NCBI GenBank assembly: GCA_964556755.1
Contig: CAZKXI010000007.1
Location: 1-64,000, forward strand
Reading direction: 5' to 3'
DNA length: 64,000 nucleotides
DNA from: UBA4085 sp964556755
GTDB lineage: Bacteria; Acidobacteriota; Aminicenantia; Aminicenantales; UBA4085
The notes beneath the pieces were generated by a model. The model searched no databases. It was not told where the DNA came from and saw only the letters and a list, made by a program, of their open reading frames with translations. Shown here piece by piece: positions 35,725 to 42,352 of this stretch; the stretch's first letter is position 1; each line of letters starts with the position of its first letter. A program made the position numbers and the translations under genes.

Positions 35725-35730
35725 ATTATA
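35725..35730 (-). promoter_or_regulatory. -10 element for the thioredoxin gene
   Basis: Perfect TATAAT on the minus strand with start predicted about 24 nt before the ATG. The -35 region is not consensus. Confidence 0.35.
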
Positions 35731-35764
35731 CCCGCCGGCAACCCGCCGATCCAGGACTCCCGAC

Positions 35765-35793
35765 TTGACAACGCTCCGCCGCGACGCTAAGAG
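35765..35793 (+). promoter_or_regulatory. Promoter for the propeller/beta-barrel pair
   Basis: Perfect TTGACA, a 17-bp spacer and TAAGAG, about 25 nt before the GTG start at 35825, which has an AGGAAGGAGG ribosome site. Confidence 0.5.
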
Positions 35794-35824
35794 TTAGTCA
35801 CGATCCAAACAGGAAGGAGGGCTC

Positions 35825-37186
35825 GTGAGAAAACTTCTGTTCGTTCTGTCGGCTTGTCTATCCTTAGCGGCCGCCGCGGGAGCGGCCCCCTGGGCCGTGG
35901 TGGCCGGCACCGCCAACATGTCCATTCACGTCATTGATCTGGGCGCGAATCCGCCGCGGGCCTATGGTCCGTTTCTCCAAGGCTCCCTGGGCGCGCCCGA
36001 AGGCGGGCTCTTCGACGTCGCCATGACTCCGGACGGCCGCTACGCTCTCCTCTCGAACTTCAATGGGCAAGAGATCTACAAAGTCGACCTGGCCAATCCC
36101 CTCAATCCCACCCTGGCCGGGACGATCCGGGTTGCCGAGATGAATCCCGAGGACATCGCCATCTCGGCGGACGGGAAGGTCGCCATCGTCTCGGACGGGG
36201 GCGACAGCACCGCCCTCCTCTTCATCGACATCGCCTCGTTCGCCGGGTACTCGATCTACTCTCTCCAGACGATCGGCGCGACGGCCATGGCTGTCTCCAT
36301 CGGGCCCGATGGAACCGTCTACGTCTGCGACTACGAGAACGACCGCTTGATCTACGGACCCGTCAACGCGGCGGGGACGGGACTGACCCGCGAACAGTGG
36401 GTCGCCACGGGAGACAAGCCGACCAATGTCACGGTCTCCCCGGACGGCGCGACGGTTCTTGTCCCCTGCGCCGGCGACGGCCGGGTCATGTCCTTTCACC
36501 TGGGGGCTGCCGCTCTGTCGCCGGTCATGAGCTTGGCCGTCTCCGGCTATCCCCAGTCCATCGCCTTCGTTCCCGGCCAAGCGGGGGCCTGCGTCGGAAC
36601 GGCTCATTACACAGGCGATAAGCTCTACCGGATCTCCGTCTCCCCGGCCGGAGCCATCGCCTCGCTTGGCTATGTAGGTCTGATGACAAACGACAACGGC
36701 TGGTTTTACGGCGTCGACTCGGTCTCCGTCTCTCCCAACGGCGCTTTCGCCGTCGTGGGCCACATGACGAGCTATGTGTTCGGCTCCTACCTCAACGTCC
36801 AGCTGGTCGGCTTATCGGACATGGCTGTCTCCTGGGTGGAGACGAACGAGGTGCCGGTCGGCTCGGCCTGCTTCGAGACCGCTGCCTGCGCCCCGGAGAA
36901 CGTCCAGCTGGCCCGGCTCTCGAACGACTACATCTTCTATAAGGAGACGGTCAACCGGCTGACGTGGCAGGCGGGCTCGGCCAACTACGCCCCGATCGTC
37001 AAGCACCGAATCTTTCGGAAACTGAGCACGGAGCCGGACGCCGCCTACGTTCTCATCGCCGAGGTCGCTACGCCGACCGCGCAATACGACGATCGCAACC
37101 TGAGCCGGGGCTCGTCCTACGTCTACCGCCTGACGGCCGTCAACGACAGGGGCAGTGAATCCACCCCGGTCGAAGTCCGCAACTAG
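35825..37186 (+). CDS. Secreted YVTN/lactonase-type beta-propeller with C-terminal Fn3-like domain
   Basis: A 453-residue exported protein. Residues 1-20 form a signal peptide. Repeats such as VAMTPDGRYALLSN, IAISADGKVAIVSD, VTVSPDGATVLVP and VSVSPNGAFAVVG mark a seven-blade type propeller (~25-345). The last ~90 residues (LTWQAGSANY, YVYRLTAVNDRGSES) look like a fibronectin type III domain. No catalytic residues were recognised; binding or scaffold roles are likely. The small beta-barrel gene begins 10 bp downstream, so the two may act together at the outer membrane. Confidence 0.8.
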   Translation: MRKLLFVLSACLSLAAAAGAAPWAVVAGTANMSIHVIDLGANPPRAYGPFLQGSLGAPEGGLFDVAMTPDGRYALLSNFNGQEIYKVDLANPLNPTLAGTIRVAEMNPEDIAISADGKVAIVSDGGDSTALLFIDIASFAGYSIYSLQTIGATAMAVSIGPDGTVYVCDYENDRLIYGPVNAAGTGLTREQWVATGDKPTNVTVSPDGATVLVPCAGDGRVMSFHLGAAALSPVMSLAVSGYPQSIAFVPGQAGACVGTAHYTGDKLYRISVSPAGAIASLGYVGLMTNDNGWFYGVDSVSVSPNGAFAVVGHMTSYVFGSYLNVQLVGLSDMAVSWVETNEVPVGSACFETAACAPENVQLARLSNDYIFYKETVNRLTWQAGSANYAPIVKHRIFRKLSTEPDAAYVLIAEVATPTAQYDDRNLSRGSSYVYRLTAVNDRGSESTPVEVRN

Positions 37187-37196
37187 GAGGACGACC

Positions 37197-37757
37197 ATGA
37201 AGAAGACGGCATTCGGCGCCCTGCTCCTCTTCGCTTTGGTGGCTTCAGCCTCCGCCCTTGACCTCCGTCTGGGGCTGCAGCTCGGCCCCCGCCTGTTCAC
37301 CAACGCCTCGATTAAGGACGTCTATGGGACCGGCTTGTGCCTTTACCCCCACGCTCAAGTCCAACTGGGACGGCTCTTCGCCGGGGCCGGCTACGAGCTG
37401 GGATTCAAGCGCACAGGCACGATCGGCTTCTACGACGAGACGACCACGCTGAGCCTGAGCGGCCTGCAAGCTTTCGCCGGCTACGCCTATGATCTCAAGA
37501 AGCTCACCCCCTACGCCCTGGCCGGCTTGGGACTCTACGGCTACGAGCAGACGGTCGACAGCCCGGCCGAGCAGCCGGTCAAGGAGACCAAGCTCGGCTT
37601 CTTCGCCGCGGCGGGGGCGCGCATGGAAGTCTTGAGGGGGATCTCCGCCTCGGCCGAAATCCGCTTCGTCGGGCTCAGCGTCCAGCCCTACGAGGACAAG
37701 GTCGGCCTCGGGGGGATCAGAATTCTGCTCGGGCTGAGCTACGCCCTGGGACTCTGA
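37197..37757 (+). CDS. Small outer-membrane beta-barrel protein
   Basis: A 186-residue protein with a signal peptide (MKKTAFGALLLFALVASASA). Alternating hydrophobic beta strands follow (LRLGLQLGPRLF, AGYAYDLKKLTPYALAGLGLYGY, GGIRILLGLSYALGL) and end near a terminal aromatic/Leu. This fits an 8-strand OmpA/OmpW-like barrel. AGGAGG at good spacing supports ATG 37197. Likely cotranscribed with the preceding propeller gene. Confidence 0.75.
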   Translation: MKKTAFGALLLFALVASASALDLRLGLQLGPRLFTNASIKDVYGTGLCLYPHAQVQLGRLFAGAGYELGFKRTGTIGFYDETTTLSLSGLQAFAGYAYDLKKLTPYALAGLGLYGYEQTVDSPAEQPVKETKLGFFAAAGARMEVLRGISASAEIRFVGLSVQPYEDKVGLGGIRILLGLSYALGL

Positions 37758-37783
37758 TCCGCAATCTTTCGAGCCGGGTGAAA

Positions 37784-37803
37784 GCGGCGGGTCGACCCGC
37801 CGC
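37784..37803. terminator. 20-bp perfect palindrome between convergent genes
   Basis: GCGGCGGGTC pairs with GACCCGCCGC as a perfect GC-rich palindrome, centred in the 57-bp gap between the beta-barrel gene and alkD, which converge. It is well placed to end transcription from both sides, although T-runs are weak. Confidence 0.5.
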
Positions 37804-37814
37804 GATCTCTCCCC

Positions 37815-38582
37815 TCAGCGCCCGGCCGCGGTCTTGGCTTTCGGCTTGGTCGCCAGCAGCAGCTTCCGGCGCTCCTCGATCGGAAAGCGCTCGATGGCGT
37901 AGCGGAGGGTCGTCCGGGGGATTCGCGGGCCGTTGTCCAGCAGGAAACGCCGCAAGCGGGGCATGTCCTTCTTGCCCGCTTCCCGAAGCATCCAGCCGGT
38001 CGCCTTCTGCAGGAGATCGTCCTCGGTTCCGAACATCGCCTCGGCCGTCCGGTAGGCCTGGTCCAGGAATTTTCCATGCCGGGCCAGGGGGACGTAAGCC
38101 ACGATGGAAGCCCGGCGGACCCAACGGTTGCGATGGCGCGTCCACTCGTAGACCTCGTCCGCCAGCTCGGGATGCCTCTCGATCAATCCGCCCAAAGCCT
38201 CCGGGCAGAGGATGTCCACCGCGGCCCAATTGTCGCAGTAGTCCTTGGCCAGCCAAGCTTTAATCCGGCGAGCCACGGCGGGAGTGAACTCCTTCTTGAA
38301 CGACAGCAGGAGGACGATGGCGGCCGCCTTGGCCTCGTATTTCTTCTTCGGCAGGAGGATCTCGGCCAAAGCCAGGGCATCCTCCAGCGTCCAAGCCGGG
38401 CGGATGCGCCCGGCGACCTCCAGCGTCAGCGCCCTCATGTCGGCCGTCGTCAGGCCGTAGAACTCGACCTGCTCGCGAAAGTAGCGGCGGGCTCCGGCCG
38501 CCCGGACCGGATCGGCGCCTTTATCCAGGCCGGCAACGATCTCGGCCGCGATCTTCTCCGGCTTCGGTTTGGCTGGATTCAT
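37815..38582 (-). CDS. alkD: AlkD-like DNA alkylation repair protein
   Basis: A 255-residue all-helical HEAT-like protein of the AlkC/AlkD DNA glycosylase family, which removes positively charged N-alkylated bases. The active-site signature NWAAVD holds Trp119 and Asp123, and Trp197 in ATGWMLRE corresponds to the third active-site aromatic. Length fits (B. cereus AlkD is slightly shorter). GGGAGGAAGCC precedes the ATG and TATAAT is found further upstream. It is transcribed away from the reverse transcriptase gene. Confidence 0.92.
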   Translation of the reverse strand: MNPAKPKPEKIAAEIVAGLDKGADPVRAAGARRYFREQVEFYGLTTADMRALTLEVAGRIRPAWTLEDALALAEILLPKKKYEAKAAAIVLLLSFKKEFTPAVARRIKAWLAKDYCDNWAAVDILCPEALGGLIERHPELADEVYEWTRHRNRWVRRASIVAYVPLARHGKFLDQAYRTAEAMFGTEDDLLQKATGWMLREAGKKDMPRLRRFLLDNGPRIPRTTLRYAIERFPIEERRKLLLATKPKAKTAAGR

Positions 38583-38599
38583 GGCTTCCTCCCCCCGGC

Positions 38600-38605
38600 A
38601 TTATA
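38600..38605 (-). promoter_or_regulatory. -10 element for alkD
   Basis: TATAAT on the minus strand, 17 bases before the alkD ATG, with a weak -35 (TCGAAA) at 17-bp spacing. It lies back to back with the promoter of the reverse transcriptase. Confidence 0.4.
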
Positions 38606-38637
38606 TCTTCGAGGACCGCCGATTTCGAGCCGGGGGT

Positions 38638-38666
38638 TTGACAAGCGGGCCGGCCTGGCCGACAAT
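38638..38666 (+). promoter_or_regulatory. Promoter for the reverse transcriptase operon
   Basis: Perfect TTGACA at 38638-38643, a 17-bp spacer and GACAAT at 38661-38666. The predicted start near 38673 leaves about 219 nt before the chosen RT start codon, much longer than other leaders in this window. Confidence 0.55.
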
Positions 38667-38672
38667 GGCCGC

Positions 38673-38891
38673 GGACGGCGGCCGGGCCGGGATCCGGCGG
38701 CTCCCGCGGCCTCGGCCGCGGCGATCGGGGCGGCGGCAGAGATCGCGGTCTTGCCGGCGCCATGGAAAGACGGTCCCGGGAAGGGGGACCCCGCCCCAGC
38801 CGGGCGCAAACCCGACCCCTGGCCGCAAGACGAAAGCTCAACGACACGCCGGATCCCGGCCCGTCCCCCGCTCCCGTCCGCCTCCATCCCG
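38673..38891 (+). ncRNA. Candidate structured leader / non-coding RNA upstream of the reverse transcriptase
   Basis: This stretch makes up most of the 309-bp gap between alkD and the RT. It contains an 8-bp perfect hairpin (CCGCGGCC-TC-GGCCGCGG at 38704-38721) and a second stem (GGTCCC/GGGACC at 38772-38790). The RT reading frame is open here but codes for a low-complexity Ala/Pro/Arg-rich stretch unlike the RT itself, so it may be untranslated RNA. Hairpins are expected by chance at this GC content, so the RNA assignment is tentative. Confidence 0.3.
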
Positions 38892-40226
38892 ATGGATCTT
38901 CAACGCGCTCTCGCCGCCCCCCGCCGCTACCGCGGGCAGATCGAGCGCCTCTTCGACCGGACCCTCTTCGACCCCGCCCGCCGGGCCCTCATTCAAGACG
39001 GCGTCGGGCTGGACGCCCTCTTCGACGGCCAGCGCGGGATCGCCCGGCGTTTGGCCCGGGCCGCCGCCGCGGGCCGCTACGCCTTCGAGCCGGGCCGCAT
39101 CCGCCGCATCCGTGTCGACGGCAAGGAGCGGGAGGTCTTCGACTTCCGGCTGACCGATCGCATCGTCCACGCCGTCATGGCCGCGATCGTGGAGGAAGCC
39201 TCGCGGCCGCTCCTCTCCGACCGTCTCTTCTCCTACCGCAGGGGCGTATCCTGGGCCGATGCCGCGGCCGGATTCGCCGCCTTCGTCCGCCGCCACCGCC
39301 GGGAGAATCCCGACCCAAGAGCGCGCGGGCTGCACGTGATCCATAGGGACATCGATTCCTACACCGACTCCATTCCCGTCGGACCCGGCTCGCCGCTCTG
39401 GGAGATGCTGGCCGGAATCCTGGGCGGACGCGACGCCGCGAGCCTTCCCGGCTGGGCGACTCTCCGGGAAGTGGTCCGGCCTCTGGTTCTGTGGCCGGGA
39501 GGCGGTCTGGGCCGTCTTCTGCGCGGCGTTCCAACGGGGCAGCCCATCTCCTGCGTCCTGTTCAATCTCTACCTGCATGGCTTGGATCGCCGCCTGGAGT
39601 CCGTCCCCGGCGGCTTCTATGCCCGGTACTCGGACGATATCCTGTTCGCCCACCCGGACCCGGCCCGAGCGCGCGAGGCGGACGACGTCATCCGCGGCGA
39701 GGCGGCCCGGCTCGGCCTGCGGCTGAAGGAGGAGAAGGGCCGGGATGTCTTCCTCAACCAAGCAGCCCGGCCGGGATCGGGACCGGAAACGGGTCGCTTC
39801 GCCGGCGGCGCCGCCGTCGCGTTCCTGGGCACGGACATCCACGCCGATGGGACCATCGGCCTGGGGCGCGAGGCGGCCCGATCGCTTCTTCGCGACCTGG
39901 CGGATCGGGCGGAGCGCACGGCCCGCGCGGCGAGGGCCTCCTCCCCCGACGAGAGGGGACGGACCGTTTGCGCGGTCCTCAACCGGGCTCTGCGCCCCGA
40001 GCCGGCCCCCCTGAGGCAGCGCTCGACGGATATCCTGCGGCGCCTGGCGACGAACCGTCCCCAGCTGCGGCAGCTCGATTACCGGATCGCCCTCCTGGCC
40101 TTGCGGGCGGCCACGGGGCTGCGCGGCCCGCGGGCCTTCAGAGCGGTTCCTTACGGGCGAATCCGCCGCGACTGGGGATTGGGCTCGCTTCTCCACGACC
40201 GCAACCTCGGCCGGAGGAGCCGCTAA
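38892..40226 (+). CDS. Stand-alone reverse transcriptase of unrecognised class
   Basis: A 444-residue RNA-directed DNA polymerase. A basic RT-0/1-like region precedes RLTDRIVHAV (87-96) and LFSYRRGVSW (112-121). Motif A is HRDIDSYTDS with Asp153; motif B is GVPTGQPIS (212-220); motif C is RYSDDILFA with Asp248 and Asp249; LGLRLKEEKG (274-283) fits motif D. FLGTDIHADG (311-320) is a thumb-proximal motif. The polymerase triad is intact. There is no maturase or endonuclease domain, no Cas1 fusion and no retron NAxxH/VTG motif. The start is uncertain because the frame stays open upstream and no clear ribosome site is seen. The stop overlaps the next gene as TAATG. Confidence 0.88.
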   Translation: MDLQRALAAPRRYRGQIERLFDRTLFDPARRALIQDGVGLDALFDGQRGIARRLARAAAAGRYAFEPGRIRRIRVDGKEREVFDFRLTDRIVHAVMAAIVEEASRPLLSDRLFSYRRGVSWADAAAGFAAFVRRHRRENPDPRARGLHVIHRDIDSYTDSIPVGPGSPLWEMLAGILGGRDAASLPGWATLREVVRPLVLWPGGGLGRLLRGVPTGQPISCVLFNLYLHGLDRRLESVPGGFYARYSDDILFAHPDPARAREADDVIRGEAARLGLRLKEEKGRDVFLNQAARPGSGPETGRFAGGAAVAFLGTDIHADGTIGLGREAARSLLRDLADRAERTARAARASSPDERGRTVCAVLNRALRPEPAPLRQRSTDILRRLATNRPQLRQLDYRIALLALRAATGLRGPRAFRAVPYGRIRRDWGLGSLLHDRNLGRRSR

Positions 40227-42307
40227 TGGAAGCCGTCCGAGACTGGCTCCGTCGGGCCGCCCGGAGGGCCGACCGCTCCCCCGGGCTGGAGGAGGCGCTC
40301 CTGGGCGGCCGCTTCCGCCGTTACGCCCTGCATCGCCTTCGCTTCTTCGCCGGCCGGACGGCGATCTCGGCCGGGCTTCACGCGGTCCGCATCCTGCTGG
40401 CCTTCCGCCTCTTCAATCCCGGCGACTTCGGCCTCGTCCTGGCGGCCGAGGCGGCCGCGGCCCTGATCTCGTCTTTCTGGTGGGGCGCGTTGGAGCCCAT
40501 GAGGGAGAGCGTCCGCGAGTCCTTCGCGGCCGGAAAGCCGCGGCGGGCCGAGGCCCGCATCGAGAGCGGCCTGACCCGATCCGCGCGCTGGGCTCTCCCG
40601 ATCGGCGCGGCGGGAGCGGCTTGGCCGATCCTGAGACACCTGGCGACGGGCGCGGCCGGCCCCTCCGACCTCTTCCTCCTGGCCATCCTCGGGCGACTGG
40701 CGGCCGACATCGTCCTTCGCTGCTACCATTCCGGCGTCTTCGCCGTGCGCCGCGTCTATCGGCCCTTCTGGTCCTTGGCCGGGCTGGAGGTGCTTGCTTT
40801 CGGCGGCGGCCTAGCCCTTTGGCCCCTCGTCGGAGCCTGGGCCCTGCCGGCGGCATCCCTGCTCTCGGCCGCCGCTTCGGCGTCTCTGAGCTTGGCTTTC
40901 ACGGCTCGAGCTTACCGGCATCTCGGCATCCGGCCCAGGTTGGCCCTCCGCCCGCGCCCTGTCTCCCGGCGCCGGGGCGAGCCCTCGGGGAGAGAAGGCT
41001 GGACCTCCGGCCTGGCCTACGCCCTGATGCGCACGGACGGCGTCTTTCTCCTGGCCCTTCTGGCCGGAGGACGGCGCGGATTTTCGCCGATGACCGCCCT
41101 TGTTCTGGCGGCCTCGCCCCTTATCCGGGCCGGATTCGACTGGACCCAGCTCTTCTACTTCGATCTCAAGAGGCTGGATCGGCCTCTGCTCCGGTCGCTG
41201 GGCGACTCGTTCGAGCGCCGCCTGTCCCTGGCCTCCATCCCGATCGGCTTGGCCGCCTGGGCCGGTGCCTTGGCCCTGGCCAGAATCTTCTTGGGGCGAG
41301 TCCCGGCGGATATGGCCCTGGCCGCCGCGGGATTCTTCCTCGTCCGCTCCCTCGCCTCGGCCTTCGAGATGCGCGCTTACGCCCGGCGCGCCTACGGCCA
41401 TCTGTTCGGGGCCGGATCGCTCATCCTAGCCGGTGCAACGGCCTCAGGCTTCCTGGGCCGCGATGCCGTGGCGGCCGTTCTAACGGCCGGAGCGGGCTTC
41501 CTGGCCGCCGCCGTCCTCCTCATGGGAAGCCTCCGAGGCCATTCCGCCGCGCGCGGAGCTGCTCTAAAAACGGCCCTCACCCTCCCCGATTGGGCCCTCA
41601 GCCTGCGCCGCGTGGAAGGGCCCGTGGCAGTCGGGCGGGCTTGTTTCGGGCCCGGAACGCCTCATCGCGGCTTGGACGATCCCGACGGTTGGCTGGCGGA
41701 AGACCGCTGGGCTCATCGCCGGATCGCCGAAGCCGCCGCCCGCCGGATCGGCCGGGCCGGGGAGGCGGCCTGCGGGGGACGCGGCCGGGTGCTCTGGTTC
41801 GTCTCGCCTCCAAGCCTCGCTCCCGGGCGCGACTGGCTCCTGGCCGAAGGGATGGGCCTGATGGAGAGCGTCGACTTCGCCGGACCGTTTAATAATGGCG
41901 CCGCGGCCGCCGTCTGGTTGGCGGAATCGGGCTGGCTGGGTTCCAAGGCCGGGCTCAGCCGGCCGCGGGACCCCTCGGACCTCGTCGAAGCGGCCGGACG
42001 CTTCCGAGCGGCTTTTCCCGGAGGATGCGTCCTCGGACCGGGGCGGAGCGCAGAAGCGGAATGGAAACGCCTCCCGCGACAGGCCCGCCGCGACATATGG
42101 CGCGATGCCCTGGCTTTCGTCGAATCCGAGAAGCCGGGCTTTGCGCGGGCTTACGATGTGAGCGCGGCCCTGGAAGGCGGATCGATCCGCCTGGTCTTCG
42201 CCGCGCCGGCCGGGGCCGACCCCGCCTCTCGCCGGGGCTGGCGCGCCTTCATCCGGCGCCGCAATACCGAGACGCTCTTGGGAAGATCCCCGGCGCTCCC
42301 CCGTTGA
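40226..42307 (+). CDS. Flippase-like polytopic membrane protein with C-terminal soluble domain, coupled to the RT
   Basis: A 693-residue protein. Residues ~40-435 carry about 12 hydrophobic segments, and the layout resembles MOP-superfamily polysaccharide flippases (Wzx/MATE-like): ALHRLRFFAGRTAISAG, then FNPGDFGLVLAAEAAA near residues 63-80. Residues ~440-693 form a soluble, charged domain I do not recognise. It contains VLWFVSPPS (522-530), AEGMGLMESVDFAGP (540-554) and a basic end. The ATG overlaps the RT stop by one base (TAATG) and GGAGGAG is well placed upstream, so the two proteins should be made together. Fold assignment is inferred from hydrophobicity and a few motifs only. Confidence 0.75.
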   Translation: MEAVRDWLRRAARRADRSPGLEEALLGGRFRRYALHRLRFFAGRTAISAGLHAVRILLAFRLFNPGDFGLVLAAEAAAALISSFWWGALEPMRESVRESFAAGKPRRAEARIESGLTRSARWALPIGAAGAAWPILRHLATGAAGPSDLFLLAILGRLAADIVLRCYHSGVFAVRRVYRPFWSLAGLEVLAFGGGLALWPLVGAWALPAASLLSAAASASLSLAFTARAYRHLGIRPRLALRPRPVSRRRGEPSGREGWTSGLAYALMRTDGVFLLALLAGGRRGFSPMTALVLAASPLIRAGFDWTQLFYFDLKRLDRPLLRSLGDSFERRLSLASIPIGLAAWAGALALARIFLGRVPADMALAAAGFFLVRSLASAFEMRAYARRAYGHLFGAGSLILAGATASGFLGRDAVAAVLTAGAGFLAAAVLLMGSLRGHSAARGAALKTALTLPDWALSLRRVEGPVAVGRACFGPGTPHRGLDDPDGWLAEDRWAHRRIAEAAARRIGRAGEAACGGRGRVLWFVSPPSLAPGRDWLLAEGMGLMESVDFAGPFNNGAAAAVWLAESGWLGSKAGLSRPRDPSDLVEAAGRFRAAFPGGCVLGPGRSAEAEWKRLPRQARRDIWRDALAFVESEKPGFARAYDVSAALEGGSIRLVFAAPAGADPASRRGWRAFIRRRNTETLLGRSPALPR

Positions 42308-42352
42308 TCGGGGCCCCGCGATCTCCCCGCGCCGCGCCCATCGGTCGGCGGC

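Noticed and set aside
38076..38891. Upstream extension of the RT reading frame
   Set aside because: The frame runs antisense through alkD and then codes for low-complexity Ala/Pro/Arg sequence; RT-like sequence begins at about 38892.
38892..40226. RT as part of a group II intron, retron or diversity-generating retroelement
   Set aside because: No maturase/endonuclease domain, no intron ends, no retron NAxxH/VTG motifs, no Avd gene and no obvious template/variable repeat pair near the RT were seen. A distant variable repeat outside the window cannot be excluded.
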